From Anthoceros angustus (taxonomy: Eukaryota > Streptophyta > Anthocerotopsida > Anthocerotales > Anthocerotaceae): 64,000 bases of DNA. Positions within the stretch are counted from its first letter, which is position 1, and each line of letters begins with the position of its first letter. The stretch covers positions 124,001 to 188,000 of the forward strand of contig VJWM01000151.1 of the NCBI GenBank assembly GCA_010909165.1. The letters run 5' to 3'. The position numbers and the translations under genes were made by a program. Of this stretch, positions 33,336 through 46,926 are shown one piece after another. The notes under the pieces are model-generated. The model was not told the DNA's origin, ran no database searches, and worked only from the letters and a program-made list of their open reading frames with translations.

Positions 33336-36300
33336 CGTGAGGCGTAAGTGGCCGTGTGCTTCTCCATGCGGTCAAGCAAGGTCAATTAGGGCTCATCTCA
33401 TCATGTACCTCGTCCGTGGTGATCAAGTCTCGTGAAACTAAGTGTGACAACATGAAGTGCACCAGCTCTTCATTTTGCTCGCTTTCAAAATGTATGGCAC
33501 ATTGGTGAGGACTTTGATAAATTTATCAAGTCTTTGCGCTCAAGCCTTTCACGGTCACATACATGGTGTGGGGCTTCCTAGCTCTTGGACTTCACAGCTT
33601 TCTTTCCACAACATGTGTCCATTGCTCTCAAGCGCGCATCGAGGCATCCTTAGGGCGACAATGATAATAGGTGATCATGGTGACACCTCGATTGGTCCAG
33701 TGATCCTGTGGCACACCGTTTTCATCGTGAATCGAGCCACCAAAGCGTGCTCACATCCTCTAAAACCTACTTAGTCATGATATTGCGAGCCATAGATTTT
33801 AGATTCGAGCTTAGTTGCTTGGCTTACACGGACCCTTGAGGTCCCTAGCTAGTGTTAGCCTTTGAAAGGTAGATGGGCTTACCCCATCTCTTCTCCTTTA
33901 ATAAAAGCCCTTTTATTTTCTTCTCCATGCGGCATGTATTATTTGTTACTTGCAAATATATTTACTATATATATCAAATTTTATATTTTTGTATTTAACT
34001 ATTTAAGTTATAAAAATATAAAATACAAAGTATCGATACTCACCTATAGGTGTGGGCCTTGTGTAGCGTGTCTTGTCGACAATTAGGTGCTATGTACCAA
34101 GGGAAGAAGCTTCATACATGATGCCCATGTCTATGGCCGGGAAGGATGTGGTGGACATGTGGTGATTGTAGGATATGGTCGAGGAAAGGGTAAAGGGGCC
34201 CTAGATCATCATGCAGCTAGGCAGCAGGCATCACTCCAATAGGACGTACATTCGTCGTGACCTCTTTAGATCAAGCGTTTGCCGGCATGGTGCGATTAGC
34301 TTCATGTATAAATTTGCAAATTTAAAGGAGCTTGGGCGAGGATCGCTTTGTTGGCAACTTTTGGTGCTAGATATGAGTGCGAAATGAGGGACTTGCGATG
34401 CAAGCTCATGCCATCCCGAGGTCGCTCCATTCGTGAGCTCCACTCATATAGAGCAAGCACCTCGGCGGTGGCCTTGTTGCCGTGGGCATAGCGGCTATGC
34501 CATATCACCACACTCTTTGTGTTCATGCTGCGGCGTGGCGTGCCTCAAAGTTTGAGTTCACCACATTTTGCATACCCTACCCATACCCAATCGGACTCCA
34601 TGTCATCATATCATTTGTGCCATGCTATGAGAAACCTAACTGGCCCATCGGCTGGAAATGACAGTAAGAACCTAATTTGACGTGCATTTTTAGTTGTCCA
34701 TATTTTACCGCCACTCCGACTATGTTCCTACCTTAGGACGACAATGATAATAGGTGATCATGGTGACACCTCGATTGGTCCAGTGATCCTGTGGCACACC
34801 GCTTTCATCGTGAATCGAGCCACCAAAGCGTGCTCACATCCTCTAAAACCTACTTAGTCATGATATTGCAGGAGCCATAGATTTTAGATTGAGCTTAGTT
34901 GCTTACACGGACCCTTGAGGTCCCTAGCTAGTGTTAGCCTTTGAAAGGTAGATGGCTTACCCCATCTCTTCTCCTTTAATAAAAGCCCTTTTATTTTCTT
35001 CTCCATGCGGCATGTATTATTTGTTACTTGCAAATATATTTACTATATATATTAAATTTTATATTTTTGTATTTAACTATTTAAGTTATAAAAATATAAA
35101 ATACAAAGTATCGATACTCACCTATAGGTGTGGGCCTTGTGTAGCGTGTCTTGTCGACAATTAGGTGCTATGTACCAAGGGAAGAAGCTTCATACATGAT
35201 GCCCATGTCATGGCCGGGAAGGATGTGGTGGACATGTGGTGATTGTAGGATATGGTCACAGGAAAGGGTAAAGGGGCCCTAGATCATCATGCAGCTAGGC
35301 AGCAGGCATCACTCCAATAGGACGTACATTCGTGACCTCTTTAGATCAAGCGTTTGCCAGCATGGTGCAGTTAGCTTCATGTATAAATTTGCAAATTTAA
35401 AGGAGCTTGGGCGAGGATCGCTTTGTTGGCAACTTTTTGGTGCTAGATATGAGTGCGAAATGAGGGACTTGCACGATGCAAGCTCATGCCATCCTGAGGC
35501 TGCTCCATTCGTGAGCTCCACTCATATAGAGCAAGCACCTCTTGCAGCTGGCCAGCCCTTGTTGCCAGTGGGCATAGCCGGCTATGCTATCGAGGCAATC
35601 CATATCACCACACTCTTTGTGTTCATGCTGCGAAAAACGTGGCGTGCCTCAAAGTTTGAGTTCACCACATTTTGCGTACCCCTACCCATACCCAGCAATC
35701 ACCACCGTCCATGTCATCATATCATTTGTGCCATGCTATGAGAAACCTAACCTGGCCTGCATCGGCTGGAAATGACACCGTAAGAACCTAATTTGACGTG
35801 CATTTTTTAGTTGTCCATATTTTACCGCCACTCCGACTATGTTCCTACCTTCCTTAGACTCAAACTTTGTTCACTTTGTTGAGGCACTTTAGTTTTCATG
35901 CGTCGAAAAGGAAATAAAATAGTATTATATTATTTTTATTTTCTACAATTATTCAGCTATGGAATTCGAGCTGTGAATCAATGTATGTAAAATTTAAAGT
36001 AAAAAAAAGGTAAAGATACATTCGTGAAAAATCGGACAAAAATAGAGAGAACGTGGAGACTTTATAAATATGCAAGAGATAGGAAGTCCCCATCTACAGG
36101 GTGATGGAACAACTCTCTGGACCTCGGGCCAAAGGGGACTAGCCCCGTTGTCAACCTCGATTTAAGGGGACAAATAAGCAATGAAAGATACAACAAGATA
36201 TAATTTCTTTCAGGATTACATTGTCCGTGGACTAAAAAGATTTCTTTTCAAGAATCGCTATTTGATTTATCTATGTTGTAAGAATCGGTTTTGTATCTAA

Positions 36301-36429
36301 ATTCTAGTATACTTATTTAGACTTTTGTCAAGTAGATCATTTCTAGATGATGAACAAACATGAAAAATTTTGAACACCCCAAAATGGAAGTTGGTCCTTC
36401 TAGGCTTCATGTCCTCATGGGGTTGACAA

Positions 36430-37323
36430 TTTCATCTTGAAACACAATTCTCCATCCATTGTAAATTATATTGAGATAAGGTAATGTACACAACTCCTAT
36501 CATCTTTTCCGTCTTTTCGATTTCTTAACTGTACAAAAAATGTAAATATATAAAGTCGCCAATTCCAAACACTTCCATTGACTAGGGGTGGAACAACGTG
36601 CAAATAGGCTTTGTATTGCAAAGTCCTCGTGATTAAACTTTCCCACTTGAGCGCTTGTTGGTTACGCTTGTAGATGGCGATAGAAAACTTCTTACCCTTC
36701 TTTTACCATCCATACCATAAAAGTGTCCATTGTGGGCAACAAATCCAATTTCCGTACTTCACCATATGGATGTAAATTTAAAGGCTCAAGAGGGTTTCCA
36801 CTCATAAAGGTTTGCTGACTTGTAATTATCTCATTATCAAATGACACCAGCTCAAATAATACATCATAATTGTCGTCTACAACATGTGCAATCAAAGTAA
36901 TATTAACTCCGAATCTCGATAGCACAGCACTTACGATTCTGATGAACATGTCACCTATGTTTCTTTTTGGTTGAATTCTTGAACCGTCCATTGACCTATG
37001 GCTAAAGAATATACATATAAATGAAACATGTCACGTGAATCATCGTCCAGCTCATGCGCTAGAAATAATAAAAATGATCACTTTCCTCCTCATCAACAAC
37101 TAGCACTAGCTTCTCGAGTGGTGGAAGCCGGGTCCCAAATATCCGAATCTAAATCTAAATGCGAATATGAATTTCATCCATATATAAGGTGTCGACATAC
37201 TAGTTCAACTTTGAAATCGTATCCCATATCACTTCTCGCCTAACCTTTGAAAAGATATTGATAATACAAATCGCATCACCCAACTATTTGGATCCTTGAT
37301 GATTTTGTTTCCTTCATAATGTA
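36430..37323 (-). pseudogene. g/h minus-strand ORF family, unit 3
   Basis: The reading at 36692-36991 is open for 99 codons, from NIGDMF through SAVLSRFGVNITLIAHVV to MVWMVKEG. It is the longest single-frame stretch with that N-terminal part. Confidence 0.45.
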
Positions 37324-38674
37324 TTTACGACCATGACACCGACCCCCAACGCTGCAAATATCCATCATTGTTGTCCATTAACTAGTTTAGGTACTCGGTG
37401 GAAATAAATGAAAGTAAAATCTTGCTTGGTAGGCCTCGTTGCATTGCGGCACACAAATTAGCAATACTTTCATCATTCGCGGTACACTTGAAGATAACCT
37501 TGAGTTATTCATGGAGTGAGCGTGCAACGCAAAAGTTTGGGTCCCTTTGTCATTTTGATCCGATTCGGTTCATTTTGGTTCAATCTTTATTCAAAGTGAT
37601 CGGTGAGTAATGTGAGTGTTTCTTCTTGAGCCATCCAGAAAGTTAGGGACAAGGGTAGGAATTTGGAAGTTTCTCAAGCCTAGATAGATGAGCGGGTAGG
37701 GTAGAATCTTGCCCCATAGACTATATGTGCAAAGGGAATTAGTGATTGATTTGGAACCCCTAGTTTAAGTAGCGATAAAATAGGAATGTATGTTTGGTGG
37801 AGCGGTGCTTAAAGGCGGCTTGGAAGTTCTTGGGCACATAGTTGGAAGGAGCTAGGAGCTGCAAGGAGTGTGTCTTTGGAAGTAGCAGGCTAATTGTAAG
37901 GCATGCAAGTTGGAAGAGGCGTTGTCGTGGGTGTCTGAGGCAAGAGCTCAACTTTTGGAGCTAAGGTGTGGAGAAGCCAAGATAGAGTCGTCACGGAAGT
38001 TGGGATTTTGGGAGAAATTTGTGCCTTGTGAGCTAAGCGTGAGGCCATGAACTGGAGCTTGTGATTAGTGGAACTTAGGAGGTGATGACCTTGCAATGTG
38101 AGAAGTGGAGTCTGGTTGTGGGCTCTGAAGGGTGTGAATTGTGAAGAAGGCAAGCCTTTGCCTTTTGCTCGCACAACCAAGCTGGCGGAATTGACATGAT
38201 TACGAGGTGTGGTGCTGCAAATGCTAGGAGGGGCCTAGGTCTTGTTTGGCAAGCACGGTTATGAGTGAGCTTTGGGGATCCGGCTGCAACATGGTGAAGG
38301 AATCGCGATGGGGATTCACTTGAGGAAGGCGAAATTTGTATTTGGGCTGCAAGCAAATGTGAAAGGGGCCATCGTGGTGGCCGCTCGAGAATTGGGCAGC
38401 GAGGTCAATCAAGGGAGATTTGGCGGAGGAGTTCACTAAGGAGAAATGTTGCTAAGGAGGTTGGTGAGGAGCTCGCTAGGCAGTACCATATATTCAAGGT
38501 GTGTGATGTGCTCGAGGGAGCTTGGGTGTGTTGGACATGAGCATGTAAGAACTCGAATTGATCCTTGGGGTAGGATGTTGTTCCCTACCCATGTTGAAGA
38601 GCATAGGGGCCATGCTCGGCTTGGAGGGAACGTTCTCTTAGGGAGATGTGCCCTTAGGGAGATGTGGTCTCCCT

Positions 38675-38922
38675 ATCCTTTGACACGCATCACAGCTCCT
38701 GATAAATTTCCATGTCCCTTTGCATAGTGGACCACCAAAAGCCTGCAGTCAAAATCTTCTTCGCAGTCACTTGTGCAGAATAATGTCCCCCCGCCTCCTT
38801 AGTATGTAGAGGGCCTCCGCCACCACGCAATTTGTTCGCCTCCAAACACCTTGAACTACTTTGTCTAGTCCTAGCTTATAGAGGATTCCTTTCCTCGACA
38901 ATATGGTGCGCCTTATGCACGA
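38675..38922 (-). pseudogene. Ty3/gypsy integrase remnant, unit 4 truncated copy
   Basis: Ends abruptly at cttatgcacga, where the sequence switches to segment h (cacttctcgcctaacc). It is part of the 1693-bp duplication. Confidence 0.6.
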
Positions 38923-40369
38923 CACTTCTCGCCTAACCTTTGAAAAGATATTGATAATACAAATCCGCATCACCCAACTATTTGGATCCTTCGATGATTT
39001 TGTTTCCTTCATAATGTATTTACGACCAAACGACCCCCAACGCTGCAAATATCCATCATTGTTGTCCATTAACTAGTTTAGGTACTGGTGGAAATAAATG
39101 AAAGTAAAATCTTGCTTGGTAGGCCTCGTTGCATTGCGGCACAAATTAGCAATACTTTCATCATTCGCGGTACACTTGAAGATAACCTTGAGTTATTCAT
39201 GGAGTGAGCGTGCAACGCAAAAGTTTGGGTCCCTTTGTCATTTTGATCCGATTCGGTTCATTTTGGTTCAATCTTTATTCAAAGTGATCGGTGAGTAGTA
39301 ACGAGTGTTTCTTCTTGAGCCATCCAGAAAGTTAGGGACAAGGGTAGGAATTTGGAAGTTTCTCAAGCCTAGATAGATGAGCGGTAGGGTAGAATCTTGC
39401 CCCATAGACTATATGTGCAAAGGGAATTAGTGATTGATTTGGAACCCCTAGTTTAAGTAGCGATAAAATAGGAATGTATGTTTGGCTGGAGCAGTGCTTA
39501 AAGGGCGCTTGGAAGTTCTTGGGCACATAGTTGGAAGGAGCTAGGAGCTGCAAGGAGTGTGTCTGGGAAGTAGCAGGCTAATTGTAAGGCATGCAAGTTG
39601 GAAGAGGCGCGTTGTCGTGGGTGTGCAGAGGCAAGAGCTCAACTTTTGGAGCTAAGGTGTGGAGAAGCCAAGATAGAGTCGTCACGGAAGTTGGGATTTT
39701 GGGAGAAATTTGTGCCTTGTGAGCTAAGCGTGAGGCCATGAACTGGAGCTTGTGATTAGTGGAACTTAGGAGGTGATGACCTTGCAATGTGAGAAGTGGA
39801 GTCTTGGTTGTGGGCTCTGAAGGGTGTGAATTGTGAAGAAGGCAAGCCTTTGCCTTTTGCTCGCACAACCAAGCTGGCGGAATTGACATGATTACGAGGT
39901 GTGGTCTGCAAATGCTAGGAGGGGCCTAGGTCTTGTTTGGCAAGCACTTATGAGTGAGCTTTGGGGATCCGGCTGCAACATGGTGAAGGAATCGCGATGG
40001 GGATTCACTTGAGGAAGGCGAAATTTGTATTTGGGCTGCAAGCAAATGTGAAAGGGGCCATCGTGGTGGCCGCTCGAGAATTGGGCAGCGAGGTCAATCA
40101 AGGGAGATTTGGCGGAGGAGTTCACTAAGGAGAAATGTTGCTAAGGAGGTTGGTGAGGAGCTCGCTAGGAACGAGTACCATATATTCAAGGTGTGTGATG
40201 TGCTCGAGGGAGCTTGGGTGTGTTGGACATGAGCATGTAAGAACTCCGAATTGACATCCTTGGGGTAGGATGTTGTTCCCTACCCATGTTGAAGAGCATA
40301 GGGGCCATGCTCGGCTTGGAGGAACGTTCTCTTAGGGAGATGTGCCCTTAGGGAGATGTGGTCTCCCTA

Positions 40370-40715
40370 TCCTTTGACACGCATCACAGCTCGATAAATT
40401 TCCATGTCCCTTTGCATAGTGGACCACCAAAAACTGCGGTCAAAATCTTCTTGCATCACTTGTGAATAATGTCCCCGCCTCCTTAGTATGTAGAGGGCCT
40501 CCGCCACCACGCAATTTGTTCGCCTCCAAACACCTTGAACTACTTTGTCTAGTCCTAGCTTATAGAGGATTCCTTTCCTCGACAATATGGTGCGCCTTAT
40601 GCACGAATCTGACTTTTCCTTCTCGTGATAATCCGGTTGGTATCCGGTCCCTAGTTGCCCCATCTCGATGTGCGCCACGTGTCCTCCTCGATGATCCCGA
40701 TCATCAAATCTCATC
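40370..40715 (-). pseudogene. Ty3/gypsy integrase remnant, unit 4 main copy
   Basis: One of the longer readable copies: the minus-strand reading at 40367-40714 runs through GILYKLGLDKVVQGV to the SFWWSTMQRDMEIYRA stretch of the zinc-finger region. Confidence 0.65.
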
Positions 40716-41303
40716 TTCTATATCGATAACGACATGTATATATAGCCCTCTGCGTGACATTCGAGAAATTGAACCCCCTCCGCCCCAATTCCAAGGAAGT
40801 TATCCTCCTTGGCTCATGAAATGCATGGCTCTATCTCATATCCTTTTCTACCATGGTCTCGACAAGGAACTTTCTACGAAACCCCAAAGGCCAAGGACTT
40901 CCTACCGCTTGGATATTTATAGTCAAGTCCAAGGAACTTTGTTTCTCGGATGTCATAATAGACCCCTAATTCCCCTATATGTGTATCAAATGGGTTTTCT
41001 AACATATCCTACTCTCGCCTCCTTTCTACCGTTAACGGCTAAGTCTAGGACATCCCTGTTCTCTCAATTAACCAAGTCCTGGACCACCTACGGACGTCCT
41101 GAGCGACTTACCTACTATCTACCTTCCGTCTCGAAACTCGATTACGCTAGCTCGACGCCTACAAATCCCCTACTTCCTACAGATTGTAGTCATCCTCCTT
41201 CATCCATCTGCAAAAACTTCCTACCGTAACCTTTTTGCCCTTGGTCCCCAAATTGTCTCGTGTTTTGCCAAAAACTTAGTGACCAAACTTTTCCGTTCCA
41301 CAA

Positions 41304-42207
41304 ACTTTTAAAAGCTTGTTTGAAAAGTTTGACAAAGTGCTTCTTTGTCCTCTTGATGAAACCGTAGAATCAAGTTATATCTTTTACGATTATGATGACC
41401 TTAAACAATTCCAATCACTTGGAGATACAAGTCACAAGAACTTGTTACGCAACTAATTTAAAAGAGAAGGCCAAAATTGCTCAAAATCATCTCACAAGAT
41501 CTCTTCTATCTGTCTGAGATATATGCGTTAGGTCATCTTGTAAAAGATGCAGACTTTGGTCAAGAGGATCATTGAAACAAATTTTTGCAATTGCAAGTAG
41601 ACTTTAAATTGATTCCTTTCACGACGAGAAATCGTCCTACAATTAAAAAGTAACTGCACTATATATTGGGAAGTCCTTCAAAATGTCGCTATATTTTCAA
41701 ACTAGATCCCTTGTGGAGCAACAAAATTAGTGCCATACTTCCAAAACATCTTGGAATTGAGTGTGGCGACTTCCTTGTTGACGAAGACATTCTTAGTACA
41801 AAAGACAATTATGAGGAATTTTTCTAAGTGATGAAGAAGAAGAAGAAGATTATGTAGAAGAAGAAGAAGATTATGTAGAAGAAGAAGAAGAAGAAGATTA
41901 TGTAGAAGAAGAAGAAGAAGAAGATTATGTAGAAGAAGAAGAAGAAGAAGATTATGTAGAAGAAGAAGAAGAAGAAGATTATGTAGAAGAAGAAGAAGAT
42001 TATGTAGAAAATGAGGAAGAGGAAGAGGAAAATGAGTATGAGCATAATAGTTCAATGACAAAGAAAGCAAATATGAGCAAGACATTCATCTTGATGTGGA
42101 AGACATGAAAAAATCGTCCAAGGTATGAAGAAATTGAATGTAGCAACTCCTTCACTAATGACGAAGATATTCTTGGTGAGGATGAAGATGATGATGAGGG
42201 AATATTT
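41304..42207 (+). pseudogene. Alba-like/EDY gene copy, unit 4, truncated
   Basis: Runs from the leader through the GAA tract, then jumps at tttcta (42205) back to segment c. The 3' acidic part is lost. Codons for the Alba-like helix (EKAKIAQNHLTRSLL) remain readable near 41460. Confidence 0.7.
41830..42007 (+). repeat. GAA-rich EDYV minisatellite, unit 4 first copy
   Basis: Seven gattatgta blocks with short gaa runs and no long pure tract. Confidence 0.9.
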
Positions 42208-42641
42208 CTACGAAACCCCAAAGGCCAAGGACTTCCTACCCGCTTGGATATTTATAGTGAAGTCCAAGGAACTTTGTTTCTCGGATGTCATAATAGACCC
42301 CTAATTCCCCTATATATGTGTATCAAATGGGTTTTCTAACATATCCTACTCTCGCCTCCTTTCTACCGTTAACGGCTAAGTCTAGGACATCCCTGTTCTC
42401 TCAATTAACCAAGTCCCGGACCACCTACGGACGTCCTGAGCGACTTACCTACTATCTACCTGCGTCTCGAAACTCGATTACGCTGGCTCGGACGCCTACA
42501 AATCCCCTACTTCCTACGAATTGTAGTCATCCTCCTTCATCCATCTGCAAAAACTTCCCTACCGTAACCTTCCCTTGGTCCCCAAATTGTCTCGTGTTTT
42601 GCCAAAACTTAGTGACCAAACTTTTCCGTTCCACAAACTTT

Positions 42642-44064
42642 TAAAAGCTTGTTTGAAAAGTTTGACAAAGTGCTTCTTTGTCCTCTTGGTAAACCGTAGA
42701 ATCAAGTTATATCTTTTACGATTATGATGACCTTAAACAATTCCAATCACTTGGAGATACAAGTCACAAGAACTTGTTCGCAACTAATTTAAAAGAGAAG
42801 GCCAAAATTGCTCAAAATCATCTCACAAGATCTCTTCTATCCTATATATATGCGTTAGGTCATCTGTAAAAGATGCAGACTTTGGTCAAGAGGATCATTG
42901 AAACAAATTTTTGCAATTGCAAGTAGACTTTAAATTGATTCCTTTCACGACGAGAAATCGTCCTACAATTAAAAAGTAACTGCACTATATATTGGGAAGT
43001 CCTTCAAAATGTCGCTATATTTTCAAACTAGATCCCTTGTGGAGCAACAAAATTAGTGCCATACTTCCAAAACATCTTGGAATTGAGTGTGGCGACTTCC
43101 TTGTTGACGAAGACATTCTTAGTACAAAAGACAATTATGAGGAATTTTTCTAAGTGATGAAGAAGAAGAAGAAGATTATGTAGAAGAAGAAGAAGAAGAA
43201 GATTATGTAGAAGAAGAAGAAGAAGAAGATTATGTAGAAGAAGAAGAAGAAGAAGATTATGTAGAAGAAGAAGAAGAAGAAGATTATGTAGAAGAAGAAG
43301 AAGAAGATTATGTAGAAGAAGAAGAAGATTATGTAGAAAATGAGGAAGAGGAAGAGGAAAATGAGTATGAGCATAATAGTTCAACCGACAAAGAAAGCAA
43401 ATATGAGCAAGACATTCATCTTGATGTGGAAGACATGAAAAAATCGTCCAGGTCCAAGGTATGAAGAAATTGAATGTAGCAACTCCTTCACTAATGACGA
43501 AGATATTCTTGGTGAGGATGAAGATGATGATGAGGGAATATTTCTAATCAAGAGGAAGAAGATTATGCAAAAATATTTTTGCTGAAGAGGGAATAACTAT
43601 AAGGAAAATGATGAAGAAAAGAATATAAAGAAGATGAAGAAGGAAACTACTACAAGGAAAATGAAGAAGAAATCGATTATAACGACAAGCATATTTTTAG
43701 TGAAGAACACGCGAATATGAGCAATACATTTTACTCAAGACGAATATGAGGAGGACATTTCTACTCAAGAGGTAAACCAATATGAGGAGGACATTTCTAC
43801 GCATCTTGGTCTAGGTACATTTTTATGAAGAAAAAATGAATATGAGAACGAAGAATTTCTCTTAGAAGAAGTAAACCAATATGAGGAGAACTTAGATATT
43901 TTTATAGAGCAAGAAAATGAATATGAGAAAGATATTTTTATTGAAGAGGAAAACAAATATGAAGAAGGCGTCCTTAAGACATTCACTCAAGACATTCTTA
44001 CTCCACAAGAAGATGAATATGAGGAACTATGGAATGCCATTTGCAACACGCCATATCTTTTTCA
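42642..44064 (+). pseudogene. Alba-like/EDY gene copy, unit 4, second
   Basis: Second product of the 1334-bp duplication, extending to the normal 3' end. Frameshifts are as in the other copies. Confidence 0.7.
43156..43338 (+). repeat. GAA-rich EDYV minisatellite, unit 4 second copy
   Basis: Similar in length to the first unit 4 copy, but with a different order of run lengths, so the two diverged or were rebuilt after duplication. Confidence 0.9.
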
Positions 44065-46029
44065 CGTGAGGCGTAAGTGGCCGTGTGCTTCTCCATGCGG
44101 TCAAGCAAGGTCAATTAGGGCTCATCTCATCATGTACCTCGTCCGTGGTGATCAAGTCTCTGAAACTAAGTGTGACAACATGAAGTGCACCACTCTTCAT
44201 TTTGCTCGCTTTCAAATGTATGGCACATTGGTGAGGACTTTGATAAATTTTATCAAGTCTGCGCTCAAGCCTTTCACGGTCACATACATGGTGTGGGGCT
44301 TCCTAGCTCTTGGACTTCACTTTCTTTCCACAACATGTGTCCATTGCTCTCAGCGCCGCACGAGGCATCCTTAGGACGACAATGATAATAGGTGATCATG
44401 GTGACACCTCGATTGGTCCAGTGATCCTGTGGCACACCGTTTTCATCGTGAATCGAGCCACCAAAGCGTGCTCACATCCTCTAAAACCTACTTAGTCATG
44501 ATATTGCAGAGCCATAGATTTTAGATTCAGCTTAGTTGCTTCCGCTTACGGACCCTTGAGGTCCCTAGCTAGTGTTAGCCTTTGAAAGGTAGATGGGCTT
44601 ACCCCATCTCTTCTCCTTTAATAAAAGCCCTTTTATTTTCTTCTCCATGCGGCATGTATTATTTGTTAGTTGCAAATATATTTACTATATATATCAAATT
44701 TTATATTTTTGTATTTAACTATTTAAGTTATAAAAATATAAAATACAAAGTATCGATACTCACCTATAGGTGTGGGCCTTGTGTAAGCGTGTCGACAATT
44801 AGGTGCTATGTACCAAGGGAAGAAGCTTCATACATGATGCCCATGTCTATGGCCGGAAGGATGTGGTGGACATGTGGTGATTGTAGGATATGGTCGTGAG
44901 GAAAGGGTAAAGGGGCCTAGATCATCATGCAGCTAGGCAGCAGGCATCACTCCAATAGGACGTACATTCGTGACCTCTTTAGATCAAGCGTTTGCCGATG
45001 GTGCGATTAGCTTCATGTATAAATTTGCAAATTTAAAGGAGCTTGGCGAGGATCGCTTTGTTGGCAACTTTTGGTGCTAGATATGAGTGCGAAATGAGGG
45101 ACTTGCACGATGCAAGCTCATGCCATCCCGAGGTCGCTCCATTCGTGAGCTCCACTCATATAGAGCAAGCACCTCTGGCGGTGGCCAGCCCTTGTTGCCG
45201 ATGGGCATAGCTATGCCATATCACCACACTCTTTGTGTTCATGTGCACGTGGCGTGCCTCAAAGTTTGAGTTCACCACATTTTGCATACCCCTACCCATA
45301 CCCAAAGAATCAAGTCCATGTCATCATATCATTTGTGCCATGCTATGAGAAACCTAACTGCTGCATCGGTGGAAATGACACGTAAGAACCTAATTTGACG
45401 TGCATTTTTAGTTGTCCATATTTTACCGCCACTCCGACTATGTTCCTACCTTAGGCACTCAAACTTTGTTCACTTTGTTGAGGCACTTTAGTTTTCATCG
45501 TCGAAAAGGAAATAAAATAGTATTATATTATTTTTATTTCTACAATTATTCAGCTATGGAATTCGAGCTGTGAATCAATGTATGTAAAATTTAAAGTAAA
45601 AAAAAGGTAAAGATACATTCGTGAAAATGGACAAAAATAGAGAACGTGGAGACTTTATAAAATATGCAAGAGATAGGAAGTCCCCATCTACACCGGGTGA
45701 TGGAACAACTCTCTGGACCTCGGGCCAAAGGGACTAGCCCCGTTGTCAACCTCGATTTAAGGGGACAAATAAGCAATGAAAGATACAACAAGATATAATT
45801 TCTTTTCAGATTACATTGTCCGTGGACTAAAAAGATTTCTTTTCAAGAATCGCTATTTGATTTATCTATGTTGTAAGAATCGGTTTTGTATCTAAATTCT
45901 AGTATACTTATTTAGACTTTTTGTCAAGTAGATCATTTCTAGATGATGAACAAACATGAAAAATTTTGAACACCCCAAAATGGAAGTTGGTCCTTCTAGG
46001 CTTCATGTCCTCATGGGGTTGACAATTTC

Positions 46030-46926
46030 ATCTTGAAACACAATTCTCCATCCATTGTAAATTATCTTGCGAGATAAGGTAATGTACACAACTCCTATCA
46101 TCTTTTCCGTCTTTTCGATTTCTTAACTGTACAAAAAAATGTAAATATATAAAGTCGCCAATTCCAAACACTTCCATTGACTAGGGGTGGAACAAACGTG
46201 CAAATAGGCCTTGTATTGCAAAGTCCTCGTGATTAAACTTTCCCACTTGAGCGCTTGTTGGTTACGCTTGTAGATGGCGATAGAAAACTTCTTACCCCTT
46301 CTTTTACCATCCATACCATAAAAGTGTCCATTGTGGGCAACAAATCCAATTTCCCGTACTTCACCATATGGATGTAAATTTAAAGGCTCAAGAGGTCCAC
46401 TCATAAAGGTTTGCGGACTTGTAATTATCTCATTATCAAATGACACCAGCTCAAATAATACATCATAATTGTCGTCTACAACATGTGCAATCAAAGTAAT
46501 ATTAACTCCGAATCTCGATAGCACAGCACTTACGATTCGTGAACATGTCACCTATGTTTCTTTTTTGGTTGAATTCTTGAACCGTCCATTGACCTATGGC
46601 TAAGGAATATACATATAAATGAAACATGTCACGTAAACCATCGTCCAGCTCATGCGCTCTAAATAATAAAAAATGATCACTTTCCTCCTCATCAACAACT
46701 AGCACCAGCTTCTCGAGTGGTGGAAGCCGCGGGTCCCAAATATCCGAATCTAAGTCTAAATGCGAATATGAATTTCATCCATATATAAGGTGTCGACATA
46801 CTAGTTCAACTTTGAAATCGTATCCCATATCACTTCTCGCCTAACCTTTGAAAAGATATTGATAACACAAATCCGCATCACCCAACTATTTGGATCCTTC
46901 GATGATTTTGTTTCCTTCATAATGTA
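46030..46926 (-). pseudogene. g/h minus-strand ORF family, unit 4
   Basis: The longest open reading of the family (142 codons, 46123-46551). It is in the frame that keeps GEVREIGFVAHNGHFYGMDG, which looks more natural than the LLPTMDTFMVWMV frame open in other units. The reading at 46502-46705 adds the upstream HLYVYSLAIGQWTVQEFNQK part. Confidence 0.5.

Larger units (their letters stand above)
29543..37323 (+). repeat. Array unit 3 (7.78 kb)
   Basis: Internal duplications have offsets of 95 bp (32918/33013, within segment d) and 1083 bp (33648/34731, part of e). Removing them leaves 6603 bp. The left junction carries a small templated insertion at 29552-29581. Confidence 0.9.
37324..46926 (+). 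repeat. Array unit 4 (9.60 kb, with a 1.69-kb and a 1.33-kb duplication)
   Basis: The 1693-bp offset (37230/38923) repeats the end of h together with a and most of b. The 1334-bp offset (40871/42205) repeats most of c and the first half of d. What is left is 6576 bp. Confidence 0.9.

Noticed and set aside
40462-41229. 255-codon plus-strand ORF across segments b and c
   Set aside because: It is antisense to the gypsy zinc-finger remnant, has no domain, and is not open in the other copies.
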